Source: Gavia stellata
Taxonomy: Eukaryota; Chordata; Aves; Gaviiformes; Gaviidae
Direction of reading: 5' to 3'
DNA: 64,000 nucleotides
Assembly (NCBI RefSeq): GCF_030936135.1
Contig: NC_082618.1
Span: 6,917,034 to 6,981,033, forward strand
The translations under genes and the position numbers were made by a program. Below the pieces are notes generated by a model that saw only the letters and a list, made by a program, of their open reading frames with translations, did no database searches and had not been told where the DNA came from. Each line of letters opens with the position of its first letter. The first letter of the stretch is position 1. Below, one piece after another: positions 1 through 11,480 of the stretch.

Positions 1-1289
1 TACTCCAGTAATTATATAAACCGACAGAAATCTTTATGAGCTGCCATATGTCTGCTCTGCTGTGCAAGAAAATACCAAAAGAACAGCTTAAGTTAATACA
101 CTCACTCTTTTACAGAAAGCGGCATATTAGATGGGAAACAAAACCTCAAAAACCACACTGAAAAAGTATCAAAGATAACAAAATACCGTGCGCTTCATAT
201 AACGCACACTTTCCAAGGGTGTGTGTCTTGAGGTCTACTGATCACCCCCCATCCGACCAAAATATTTCTGCTAGCTTTAACAGCAGAAGGCACACAGTAT
301 GCGTAAGCATACTTTTTGGTCTTTAAATGAGCCAATACAGACTATTAGGCTATGAATCATTCTTAGAATGTCTAGGTTTGGATTACTGTAAGTATTTTTT
401 GTTAACTGGATTTATTGCTGGTCCCATTTTATCTCTTCACGCTCAATTAGGGAGCAAAATGTCTTTGGATCCAAATGAATAAACTTCCAGTATTAAGTGC
501 AACAGCAGAGTAGATAACGCTACAGCTTTCAGACAGGTTCAGAAAATCCCTGAAGAAAATCAGCTGTCATCTGATTTTCAAATATTTCACAAAAATCAAA
601 TCAAAAGCTCGGGAAGGAGCATTGTTTTGATTCTGAAATATTTACAAATCTATGAAATCCAGAAAGTTCTCTTCTTACTTAAACCAAAACAGGGACTTCT
701 GCTCTCTGGAAGTAAAGAAAAAGATCAGTACAAAACCCCTGCTGGGACAGGAACTTATCCTTCCGTTGAAACATAACACTAATACTTAACAACAAACTTC
801 AGTGTCAGAGAAAAACTTTGGAAAAGTAAGCTACTCCATTTTCAACTTAAAATCATTTATAAAGACACATTTACATGTATTTTCAAATACCAGCAGTATC
901 AAATGAAGTGCTTAAACAGAGAAGGAAAACAAAAATTGCAGACAATACTCTTTTCCTTTTGCTCATTTCTGACAACCAATGGGCACTTTTAGTATTAAAG
1001 AACAAAAAAGACATGGCTTAAACAAGCACTGGTTTATTCTGTTAATCTAGTTTTTCCAAAAAGAGTTGTTTCACTACTTTCCTCATGCATTCAGCAGACT
1101 CAGGCTTCTTCAGCCAGAAATATTCATTTATTCAGATCTGACCACTGAATGAGCCTAACAGAATAGCGCAACAGCCCCAGTTAACCAGTACATTCAGAAA
1201 ATTCAGGTTTGCTTACTAAAGTGATATTTAGTCAAGTACCACATTCACTCTAACATTCCATGTCTAAATTCATCTTATTATGCTTTTAC
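1..1289 (-). other. INPP5K: INPP5K intron, continues off left edge
   Basis: AT-rich sequence downstream of the last visible INPP5K exon. I searched it for the conserved DRIL-containing exon on the minus strand and saw none. No repeat recognised. Confidence 0.7.
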
Positions 1290-1399
1290 CTTGTATCATA
1301 TACATCCGAATAAAGGTCAAACTTGTAGGTGGGTTTGAACTGCAGAGGACCCTCTATGAATTCCTGAAGAAATGCTTCTTTCTTTTTTGCCATATTTAA
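1290..1399 (-). CDS. INPP5K: INPP5K coding exon, YKFD block (last in window)
   Basis: 110 bp, acceptor TTTCTGCAG, donor GTAAAA. Encodes [20 protein letters not shown], then FKPTYKFD and ends VYDT plus two bases. The next exon, expected to carry the PAW-DRIL motif, is not found in 1-1289. Confidence 0.93.
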
Positions 1400-4300
1400 C
1401 TGCAGAAATAAAAAGTAACTTTTAAAGATTATGTTTAAAAATCAGAGCTTAAAGGGCAATTAGGAAAGGAACTGAGAAAGCATCTTCCAAGAAGAATTCA
1501 ACTTCTCAGTCAGTAGAACATATTTGGAAAGGTAAATTCAGAAGTGCCTCTTCGTCACTGCCAGAACTCTTGACATGATCTGTTTAGAAGTTTTGTAGCA
1601 GTTCTACTCAAAACAAATTCCAGAATAAGTTTCTCTTGAAAATAATTCTTGGGAGAAGAAAAAAGGAGAAGAAATTAAGGTGAGGAACAATTCACAAGCC
1701 ATGAAGTTCAAAGAAAGCTTCAGTCAGACACGAGCATGACAAATGCTGACACAAATTAGTAAGAAACTAAACAAAAGCAGAAAAAGTTTGCAAGTAATTG
1801 GGGCTTATGACTGAGACATGAGAAAGCAAACAGCTAGATCTGTTCCACTTCATGACTACTCTGAAATTGTGTTCTTTAACAGAAATTAGAAACTCAAGAG
1901 GTGATGTTAACTACTGTGTTATGTTTGTATGCATTAAAACCAAACCAAACAAACAAAACCCCCAAACAGATTGAGACAATATACCTGGTCCTTTTCCCAC
2001 AGCAGATTGTAACGCTTGTTATTTATTGATTCTCGGACAAAATGTATGCCATAATCTGCTATCCGGAAGTTTAGATCTCCAAACCAGAAGAGAACACTTA
2101 AAAAAAAAAAAAAAAAAAAGAAAAGCAAAAAATCAAGGAAGATTTGTAGGAATCCATTAACATGAGGGAAGAATTCAACAGAATACAAGCCATGACGCTA
2201 ATTAGGTGCTCTAATCACTTATATTACTTAATCTAAACAGCTTAAACACAAACATTAAGTAGTTATAGATAAGCTTACACAGGGATAACCTGCTGCTAAA
2301 CAAAAAATTTAAAGGAATTGAAATAGAAAATTAAGTCCCTTGCATTCTTGCTGCTTGCTCATTACTGCCTGGGTATTAACTTCCCCCAAGTCACCTAATG
2401 ACTTACATCTCTATTAGAGACAGATTTAGAATTAAATTTTAACAGTAGGTAAAATAATTCACAAAATTCATGACCTATACACCAGCTGGTTATGTTAATC
2501 CACTAACTCAGAGCTCTGGTTTAGTGCCTTGGGAAAGTGGGGATACATACTGGGTGCTCTGTAGTTATTAGGAAAGAAAGTTGTTATTACAAAGTACCAG
2601 AGTGTATTATCAGCAATGCTTTAAACATCAGGAAAGCTGTTTTTTCAAGTAAATTAACTTCTCTTTGAAGATCCCTACTTTCAACGTTTTGTTCAGGGGT
2701 CGATACCCCAAACGTGATCTTATTATTTTAATGCCATTTGCAATTTCTTCTTAGAAGATGACAGTAGGTGATTTGGTACATGCCCATGCACATAATCAAG
2801 AAAACGAAACACATCAAATTGAAATGTCAAACACTTATACTAAGGTAGGAAAAGCAGTAATTTTGAAACTCACATGTTATACATTTTTACCTAATTTTAA
2901 TGAACTCATTAACAATTAAAGTGATATTACATATCTATTCTGGATTTATCTGTCCTGGCAGTTTTATGGGTATATAAAAAAAAAATGTTTTTCTCAACCC
3001 TGTTTTAAATGGTTTTATTACCATCTTTAGACTTCAGCACATGAAAACAATGGAACATACAAGTAATTCCTGCAGAATTAAGGAACAAGAGCTCAACTAG
3101 TGGCCCAAATCAGGTTTGCTTTGGGTTTTGGTTTGGGTTTTTTTGTGAGACACCTGAAGGAAGTGTAATTCATATAGCTACAGAAATCATCAATCAAGGT
3201 TTTAAAGGCTGAGAAGCCCTCAGCCAGATACTAAAATTGCAACAGAAATAAAACCAGCCCAAAATATAACATAAATCTTCTCAAAAAATGGAGAAAGATA
3301 AACATTTAATAGCGATCGAAAAGGGTTTTGGTATAAATGGGCTTTAGCTTCTACAGATCTCCAGCACATAACACGTGCAGTACATACACTAAAAATTTAA
3401 TGTAATTCAAGACTGGAAGAGAACAGTCTTGTAAAATAGACCTCCATCTTTCAGGCTATCTTTTTCTCCCAGGATTCAGGGTCAAGGCTGAAAAGCCATT
3501 TAAAATAAAAATGATGGATGAAAATTCCAAAACCAAAACTCTTCAGTGTATGAGTTTACTGTGTAACAGATAAAAATAATACAGACAGAATAGGGTCTGA
3601 ACAACTCACTCATGATCCAAGGTACTTGGAATATTCTCTCCTTCAAACTGCATTTCCAGAATTTTCTCAAAGTCATCCAATCGCTGCTCTGTGTTCTCCA
3701 TGTGAGCTGGCAAGTGGCAGTTCATGAAACAAATCGTATGACCATAGAGGGACATGCGAATGGTGACTCCTCCTTTGTTCCCCTGATACGGAAGACGAAC
3801 AACGTTCTCTGAAAACTATAGTCAACACCTGCAAATGTAGCTATTAACACCACCTATAAATTTTTAAATCTTGCTATTTAGATTTAAATAAATACAATTT
3901 CTTCCTACAGAGGTTGTTGTATATCAGATAATAAACTGGTAAAATTATGGTCTGTGCTGTGCACTTGCATACAAGCTTCAAACAAGTGAGTCTCACTACT
4001 TGTCAGTTTATTCGTTTTTAAGTAAACTCTACATCCTCTCTCCCACCATGAAACCATTTAGAGGCACCCACCACTGTAAGCATAAGTAACCACAGCAATC
4101 AAGTCTCAGGTGCTTCCTTACCCAGTATCCATACAGGCCTGTGCGTGTGTAGTGGGTATGAATATCCCGTATGAAAGGAAGGTGGACATGCTTCACAAAG
4201 ATCAGAAGCAGTAATCCCTGCATGCGGATGGAAGAAAGCTGGAAGAGATACGAAAGATGGAATGGTCATTTCCAGGGCGGTATTTGGAATTCCTTTGGTC

Positions 4301-7300
4301 TACTTCATAGGAGCTTTTAGGTGAAGAATGCCATAGCAGAAGTCATGCAATTCCCTCGCCAAGCCTGGCTTCAGTACTGTGACACAGTAAATGCAGCTGC
4401 ATTTCAGTGCTGTAAAGAATACATTCTTACGGTAGACTTGCTTATAAACAATTCTGATGAATCTCTCAACTAATTAACATTAGTTGTAACATAATATTAC
4501 AAATCTGAAGTTGACCTCAAAACATGGGTATTTGCCCAAACATCTTTAAAGACCTTTCTTCTGCCTCACCAGCCTCTTGTTTCTGTCTTTAAGCATCCTG
4601 TTCATAAAGAACCAAATCCTTGATTTTTCACCTATAATCTTAATAGTGCACAAGTACAAGTCCTCCATCAGGAGCAAGTTTTTCAAACTGAAACATCCTT
4701 CAGGATATAACTAATCATGCTAAATGCCATTAAAATGCCTAAAAAGCACAGCAGTTATTCCTAGGTATTTGCAAAAACAATGAGCTGCAAACAGCAGTAA
4801 CTCTTGCCTGCAATGTCTGTAAAAAACGACTTACCAAACACTTCCAAAGCAAAGATGCTTAGGGAGCACATAAGACACTGTTTAAGCTTTAAGATACTGG
4901 GGGGTTTTGCGGTTTGGTTTGTTTTGGGTGGTGGTGGTTTTTTTTTGTGTGTGTGTGTGTGTGTAAATAATCTAACAAAGATGTTCTCCATTAAACATTT
5001 ATGAACTTTGCAATGTTCCTGGCGTGAGACAAAAAATTCATTTTAAGTGTTTGTTTTAATGATAATGATTCAACTTAAAATACAGGCATTAAAATACATT
5101 AATTGTAGTTCAATTTTATGCTGGATGAACTTAGAGAAAGACTGTACTAGAATAAAACCTATTATTAAATAACAACACTGACTATACAACTACTTGAGAA
5201 GTACACAAACTCAGCCCAAAATTTCAAACAGAATTCCTCCTTTCTTTGCCTCCACATCTACACAATTAAATGATTTCAGAATACATGTTAATGTTTTCAT
5301 TGTTTTTGAACCCAACAAAATACTAAACAGTATATTGAAATGATAGATCGCAATAACTAGATAATGCATAAATATTTGTATCTGATTAGACTTTTGGTGT
5401 AACCAGTATTCTCCTTTCCATAATTATATTCACGAGATACCAAGGTCTTTCAGTCCCTTTATTATTTGCTACATTTCATTCTGCTGTGGGCCAGTCCCCA
5501 GACATTTCTCAAGATCTATACAAAACCTCTCCCCCCTGTAGGTTTTGAGCATCAAAACACAATGGATCCCTCCTCTGCTGGAACTAGCCCTAGTCCCACC
5601 AATATGTAGTGCCAAATCAAGCAAAGACCTTTCACAGAGCGGATGTGATTCTGGTTATGGCAAAAGAATTGACTGACTCCAACCAGCCTAAGACTCAAAA
5701 TGGACCCTGCTATTAAAGGGACAGAATGCCACAAGGATGACAACTACCCTTCTACACCCAACCTTGTCACAGGTCAGCAAAGAAGGGGTAACTGTCCCTC
5801 TCCTCCTCAGCCAACTTCCCAGCTAAGCCCTAGCATAAGCTCTCCTCACTGCCTGTTTTGATTTTGACCTGGTCTGACAGTCCCCTCTGATTATTAGAGC
5901 TAATCAAGTCCTGCTGAGAACCATTAGGTGGCAGCATCCATTCATTAGTGCGTCCAAAGTGCCACATTTATAAATTAGAATTCAAAATCAATCACGCATA
6001 CCACCAGGAATTCTTTTTAACTGTCCGTATACAGGGGCTGAATGTCAGTCCACAGCCAGATTTTTACTGTTTATCAGCAATGACTTACACTAGAATGAAT
6101 GATGGGTTTTTTCCTTTTTATAACTCCCAATGGGTCCTTTGTCTTGTTTAATTACAGTTAAAAGAATGGCACAACTACTGAGTCTGATTAGCATGCAGAT
6201 AATACAATCATCTCAGCAAAATCACCCTGAAATAATGCTTGACTTAGAAAACCAATACAACATTCAAAAGGCTTTTAAGATCTCTTTATTAGAGAAATTG
6301 CGGCTATCCTTCTACGTTTATTGTTTGCATTATTACAATAGCTAGTAGTACTTTAGCTTATCTTATGCCCCAGGTATTACCAAAAATCTTGTCAGTTAAA
6401 CTACCATACAATGTTCTAGGGCTTAAATCAAAAATAAAGTCCTCAGAAAAATATATATACCCACTAAAATCCTGTTTTACATATATGCAATTTTTTTCAC
6501 CTGTAAACAAGTTGGAAAAAAAAAAGAAAAAGAAACCTTACCAATCTTAACGAAAATCACTGCCATTGCTTGGGATATTTATAGTGAAAGCAGGTACTTA
6601 AGCAGACTACATTAGAAGCATCACAATACAGTTCCCCAATATTGCACAGAGCAAAAAAAATTTCTACAAACAAGAGAGAGACAGAGATATTGTGGCCACA
6701 AGAAATATGCTGTTGAGTGTAAGTTTACATCACATTTCATTTTAAATAACCTTCATTACTCTGTTCCTTGAGAATGTATTATTACGACAGGAGTATTTTT
6801 CTATTGGTCACATGGTTCTGCAGCACTTACACGGGCCATCGCGCGTATATCTGAACAACTTCTTGCTGTTTGTCATCTGAGCTGCAAAAGCATCAAAACT
6901 GCCCAACTATTCCAAATGAGAAACGAAAAACCGTATGTCCAATTTTTACTGCTAAAATTAACAAAATTATTATTATTAATAGAGAAAAATTTAAATTGTC
7001 TTTATCAACAAACCAGGAAAACAGAAGTATGATGAAGAATCGCTTCTAACGTAAGTGTACCTATGGAAGCGACTGACATCTGCAAAAACCACCATCAACT
7101 TATCTTTTATGGAGAGTTTGAGGAGAAAATAAAATCTGAATGGAGCTGGGGAAGACATTTTCCTTCACTGCTGTAACACTTAAGAGATGTAAACAATTAC
7201 CTTGATATATCCCAATGGAGACAATACAGTCATGAAAAAAATGCTCCATGGATCATCAAATGCCAAGTCAGACAGAAAATTTGTGATTCTTGAGTTCACC

Positions 7301-8604
7301 TCCTGTAAGCTGAATACATCAAGATTACTCACACTGTATCACTTGGGTTTTGACAGAATTCATATAACCCTTTCAGAACACAGACCACAAGACCCTAGCA
7401 GACATCTCTCAGCATAAGTCACAAATTTCTTGCTGTTCAGTTTCTCATTTACAAGCAGCTTAACCCATCCACAGGTCTAACACATCTAACACTGAGAAAA
7501 GCAAAGTTAAAGGAGCTTATATACACCTGGAGACAGAGTTTAAGACAATGCTAGACTCAAGATATGTTACAACAAATAACCTGACTGTCAGGTCTTGAAA
7601 ATTTCAAGAAAGTTTGGAAAACATGATGGCAGATTGTGCCTAATAAGCTTGCACCAATTTCTTTAAAACATGCTGAATTTTGGATGACTTTCATATCAAA
7701 ATGAATATGCCTCTATGTGCCAACAAAGAATACAGCAGCCAAAAACTTTTTGTGTGTTCAGAAAAAAGATATTCTGTATTTTGTCACAAAACAACAGCAG
7801 AAAGGAGAGAAGTTTTGCTAGAAATCATCTCTGTTCTAAGTCACTAACTCTACTCTTCACCTTCTGTGAGCAATAATGTTAAACCACCTCCTAGGCAGTG
7901 ATTCACATTCCACAGTCTTCCCAAAACAGACAGTAAGCTGTTGAGATTTAGCAGTTTTGCAATAAACTTACAAAGCAAGTTCTCTAATGTATACTTACCC
8001 TATAACATACATATCCATAGTTGGGCCCAGTGAATTGAGCTGAAGTAAACTAGTGACATCAGGAGGTGGAGAAGCTGTGCCCACATTCCAGGTAACTAAG
8101 TGTAGTCTACAAACAAACAAACAAACAAATAAAAATCACACAAAACCAATGCTAAAACTGAAACATGAACAAGTAACCAACCCTAAGAGCATCGAATTTC
8201 CCCGCAGAATTTCTATCTACAGAAAACAAAGATTTTCTGTCACTTTTCATCAATCAGAAATCTATTTATTAACTAGCATTAAAAAAAACAACAACAAACA
8301 CAAAAACATGCAACTAGAGGGAACAAAACCTGAATTCTTGCCACTTATCCTTCAGCTTTTTCCCCCAGATAAGGAAAGCTTCATCTAGAGTGCGAGACAC
8401 TTCTTCATGAATTTCATCATCTGAGCTGATGTCCTCTACACAAGCCATAAGCTGTGCTACTCGCTGACGGAGCTGCAAGCGGCCACTGGACCCTGTGCTG
8501 CTGAAACTTGCAGATCGACTGCGAAAGTTGTGCAGGCTTTCTAAATCGTTTAGGGAGAGGGCTGCTGAATCTTGAAATGCATCTTCACTACTGAAGGATG
8601 CCAT
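1290..8604 (-). CDS. INPP5K: INPP5K, inositol polyphosphate 5-phosphatase K (partial; C-terminus beyond left edge)
   Basis: Magnesium-dependent phosphatase (SKIP) that removes the 5-phosphate from phosphoinositides such as PI(4,5)P2 and PIP3, acting at the ER and plasma membrane; these roles are family knowledge. Seven coding exons join in frame: 8604-8330, 8106-7999, 7309-7201, 4238-4122, 3782-3610, 2096-1985, 1399-1290, giving 334 residues plus two bases. Catalytic-fold motifs appear in order: TWNV (about residue 97), GLQEVNS (128), GYWGNKGG (201), NCHLPAHM (224), WFGDLNFRI (265) and the YKFD box near the end. The PAW-DRIL and SDH motifs and the SKICH domain must lie further left. HFVRESI and ILEMQ favour INPP5K over its relative INPP5J, and the PITPNA neighbour agrees. 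The first 91 residues are an N-terminal extension that I do not recall in the human protein. Confidence 0.92.
1985..2096 (-). CDS. INPP5K: INPP5K coding exon, WFGDLNFRI
   Basis: 112 bp. Encodes [20 protein letters not shown], then RESI and LWEKDQ. GDLN holds conserved catalytic Asp and Asn. The acceptor is a pure T20 run followed by AAG; phase only works with this AAG. Donor CAG|GTATAT. Confidence 0.93.
3610..3782 (-). CDS. INPP5K: INPP5K coding exon, GNKGG and NCHLPAHM
   Basis: 173 bp, acceptor CGTATCAG, donor GTGAGT. Starts [20 protein letters not shown], then NCHLPAHM, and ends PSTLDH. The final GA plus T of the next exon makes the Asp of LDHD. Confidence 0.95.
4122..4238 (-). CDS. INPP5K: INPP5K coding exon, RMQG...[10 protein letters not shown]
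   Basis: 117 bp, exactly 39 codons in phase 0. Acceptor CTTCCAG, donor GTAAGG. Encodes [20 protein letters not shown] and ends TRTGLYGYW; followed in the next exon by GNKGG, giving the family's GYWGNKGG substrate-loop block. Confidence 0.95.
4239..7200 (-). other. INPP5K: Largest INPP5K intron in the window
   Basis: About 3 kb of AT-rich intron. It holds a short (GT)9 run at 4947-4964 next to a T-rich tract. No exon, RNA gene or clear transposon was seen. The neighbouring introns 1400-1984, 2097-3609 and 7310-7998 are equally plain. Confidence 0.75.
4947..4964. repeat. (GT)9 microsatellite
   Basis: Nine GT units preceded by a T9 run and a GGTGGTGG stretch, inside an INPP5K intron. On the transcribed strand this is (AC)n. 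Confidence 0.95.
7201..7309 (-). CDS. INPP5K: INPP5K coding exon, GLQEVNS motif
   Basis: 109 bp, acceptor ATTCAG, donor GTAATT. Encodes [20 protein letters not shown] and ends SPLGYIK. The Glu of GLQE is the conserved metal-coordinating residue of the apurinic-endonuclease-like fold (family knowledge). Confidence 0.95.
7999..8106 (-). CDS. INPP5K: INPP5K coding exon, TWNV motif
   Basis: 108 bp, acceptor TTTGTAG, donor GTAAGT. Encodes [20 protein letters not shown] and continues to MDMYVIG. It starts the 5-phosphatase catalytic domain; TWNV is the first conserved block. Ends in phase 2 (GG), completed by the next exon. Confidence 0.95.
8330..8604 (-). CDS. INPP5K: INPP5K first coding exon (N-terminal extension)
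   Basis: ATG at 8604 (AGCAAATGG context) opens 91 codons plus AG. The peptide starts [17 protein letters not shown], is Ser-rich, then turns into a charged, probably helical stretch ending KLKDKWQEF. The split Arg codon AG|A joins the next exon as [11 protein letters not shown]. The donor is CAG|GTTTTG, a weak match to consensus. The likely acceptor is an AG just before the ATG (TTTTCTTTTGAG at about 8608-8619) or the CAG further upstream at about 8633. Confidence 0.8.
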
Positions 8605-9429
8605 TTGCTCAAAAGAAAATAATAACTACACTCTGAAGGACTAGCCCATTAAAATCCGAAGTATAAAAGAAACAGATGGCTACAGGTCTTCCAGATCAAG
8701 TTTTCACTTGTGTGAAATTCAGCATTGCTTCTAACGCCAAAGGACAAATGTAGATGCAGCAACGCTGAAAAAAACCTGTAGCATTACTACCACACTCAAG
8801 GGGTTGTTACAAAAGCTGCAATCACATCCTACCTCACACAGTGAATTATTTCTTCATAATAGATTTAATGTGGTTAATTCTATAAGCTCAAGATTTAAAA
8901 GAATTTATTGTTGATTTGAATCAATCATGTGCCTCCATCCGTAGGCTAGTAGAAATATAATCTCCAGCTCCCAAACATACAAAGAGTTCTGACCTAAACC
9001 AAGCAAAGCTACTGCTCCTCTCAAGCACTGTCAGAAACATTTGCGTGCCATAGGACTTGTCTATTGTTTTTTTATAAGATGGTAATTTCAATATCAGAGC
9101 TTCTAAAAAGGGATTCACTTTACCATAAGTCTTGTTACTTGTCAGACTTAAAAAATAATAAGCTGTTAATTTTCCATCCATCTTAGGGTCCTATAAGGAC
9201 CCTATAAACACTGACAGTTAAATAACTAGTGAATCCCACCAATACACCCAGTGTTAGGGCCATATTTTTATACCCCAATCAACTGCCTGCTCAAGGTGAC
9301 ACACAATGTATGTGAAAGAGCTGGAAAGTGACCTTGCATACCAGACTCATTCCATAATTTCTCTTACCAATAGATTCCCTTTATAAGACTACACTGAAGT
9401 CAGCCAAAAGCTATTCTAAAACAAATTTC

Positions 9430-9458
9430 GGGGGGGGGGGGGGGGGGGGGGGGGGGGG
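9430..9458. repeat. G29 homopolymer
   Basis: Uninterrupted run of 29 G on the plus strand (C29 in the INPP5K transcript), preceded by TTTC and followed by AGG. It can form G-quadruplexes on the plus strand. The exact length is prone to sequencing error. Confidence 0.95.
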
Positions 9459-10282
9459 AGGTATGTATGCTGCAGATCTAATTCTGCCATCAGAGATGTA
9501 TCACTTGGGAACACTCTCCAGTTACTAATTTCGTAAGACAATTATCTGATTAAACAAAACTGAAATAATATTGAAGTCATCAGTCATTACTGACAGAAAT
9601 TCCTCAAAGTGCCCAGTATCCACACTACTGATAAGAACACAGGAAAGACAGCAGTGCTAGAATTTACACCAATAGAAAAAATACTTGTAAAAATTTCAAG
9701 AACATCCTTAATAATTCAGTTTCACTGTAGGTTATGACTGCATCTGCAGGAAAAACGTAATAGTGAGGAATGTACACGCATCTGCAAAGCAAATAACCTA
9801 CAACATTATGTAGTCCCAAAGGTCTACTGATGCTCCTGACTACTTCACAAAGCCGTACAAGTACTGCCCACAGCAAGGAGGGAAGACTATACGGCGATAC
9901 CAATTTTCATCTGATGCCACAAAGACAGCCTTCACCAAAGGGAGGAGGACACTGCTCAAACTCTTCTGGAAGCTTTCAGTACCCCTGGAGTACAGTCCCA
10001 AGCATGCCTTCTGCAAACACATTCCTAAAGACAAGCAAACTAATGAAGGCGTTCGTTAGTGTCACTGACTCCTGGAATGATTCAATAGCAGAGAATTTTT
10101 TAGGGTCCTAGTGTTTATAACACTGCATTAAGATGACTTTTAAGATCTTTGAGCAAATGTTAGCGTGTGTTGGGGTTTGTTTTTTTTTTTTTCCTGTCAT
10201 AGACAGCTATTCCACTACCCTTTAAGTAGATTTCTCTAGTGAACCAAGCCCACAGCGCAAGACACCGCAACTTGTCACCACA

Positions 10283-10308
10283 GAAGACACAATGTGAAGA
10301 CACAATGT
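10283..10308. repeat. 13-bp tandem duplication
   Basis: GAAGACACAATGT occurs twice without spacer. A simple local duplication in INPP5K intron 1. Confidence 0.9.
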
Positions 10309-10639
10309 AAAAACACCGTAAAAGCAGAAACCAAAGATTTATTCAAGCGCCTTCCTCCTCACAAAAAGCAACAAATTTGAGGCACTAGATACATTAAGAG
10401 CGAGCGCAGTAGACCTTGCCCTCATTAAACGTAAGTAGGTGTCTGGAAAGTCCTAAGGACCCAAACAATACTCACTAAACCTCCCTGAAATGCCTCCAGT
10501 ACCGACGCTTTCAAATCAGAAAATCAGCTTTTCTTTTCTATTCCATATGACTACGTAACATCGCCAATTAGTATAAGTCCCTGATAATAAGCAGAAACAC
10601 AAGTTTTCCTAATTCTCAGCTAATTACGTAACGACTTAG

Positions 10640-11480
10640 CTACTCTTCTCCCGTACTCGGAAAAGCCGCCCTCAGACCTGCGCCTCACGCCGAGCCGCCC
10701 CCGACCGCTCACCTCAGCTCCCTCACGGCGCCGCGCTGGGCCGGGCCCGCAGGCTCCATCCCCAGGGGTTCCAGTCAGGAAGCGCTGCGGACACCGGCGG
10801 CCCCGACCCCGGCCTCGCCCGGCCCGGCCCGCGGCCTCCTCGCTCCCCTCAGCGGCGACGCGCCCGGTGCCGGCAGCGCTCCGCGCCCATTGGCCCGCGT
10901 GACAGGGGCGGGACGGCGGCTGCGGAAGGATGGCAGCGCGCGGGGACGCCGCCAGGCGCGCGGGAGGACCGCGGCGGCGCGTGCCGGCCTTTACACCCTC
11001 CCCGGGGCTGCACCGCGACCCGCCGCACCCGAAACAAAGGAGGCGGAGGCGTAAAGCTCTGTCTAGTATTTTATTAGATTTCGTTTCCAATATGCCTGTA
11101 TTGGAAGATTCAGGAGACAAAAAAGGCACAAACTCACATTTAAAGAAACAACGAGATAACCTAACCCATTCTACAAAGTGTGTGTCGCCAAAGGGAAGAG
11201 CACGATGAACCCATGGGAACGTGTCGGGGAGGCCCAGCGGGGATGAACCCAGAGGGGTGCAGCGGGGTGGAGGGTGGGGGGCAAACCGCCCCCCTGACCC
11301 AGGCTGCGGCGAGGTACCTGCCTCCGGACCCCCGAAACCCACCCAGCGCGGATCGGAGAGGGTCACGGCCCAACAACCATCGCCCTGGAACAGACACAGC
11401 CCAGCGTAACCCCTCCGGGAGGCAGCGGGGCGAGGGGCTCTTGCCAAAGCCGATGAACGATGGAGCAGGGTCATGCTGCC
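10640..11480 (-). promoter_or_regulatory. INPP5K: CpG-island promoter of INPP5K with probable 5'UTR exon
   Basis: Dense CpG and GC content against AT-rich flanks. On the minus strand a CCAAT box (10889-10893 as ATTGG) and a GC box (GGGGCGGG at 10905-10912) lie upstream of a good donor GCTGAG|GTGAGC at 10711/10712. I infer a non-coding exon 1 from about 10.82 kb down to 10712, spliced to the coding exon ending at 8604. The transcription start was not determined. The right part of the island (above 11.05 kb) overlaps the inferred PITPNA 3'UTR. Open frames through this stretch reflect high GC, not coding. Confidence 0.7.

Larger units (their letters stand above)
8605..10711 (-). other. INPP5K: INPP5K intron 1 (5'UTR intron)
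   Basis: Separates the presumed non-coding exon 1 in the CpG island from the first coding exon. Contains the G29 tract at 9430-9458, an 8-bp inverted repeat at 9185-9203 and a 13-bp tandem duplication at 10283-10308. No coding exon recognised. Confidence 0.6.

Noticed and set aside
1290-4122. Identification of the left gene as INPP5J instead of INPP5K
   Set aside because: Shared motifs such as GYWGNKGG and LNMAK occur in both, but ILEMQ, HFVRESI and the PITPNA/SLC43A2 neighbourhood fit INPP5K.
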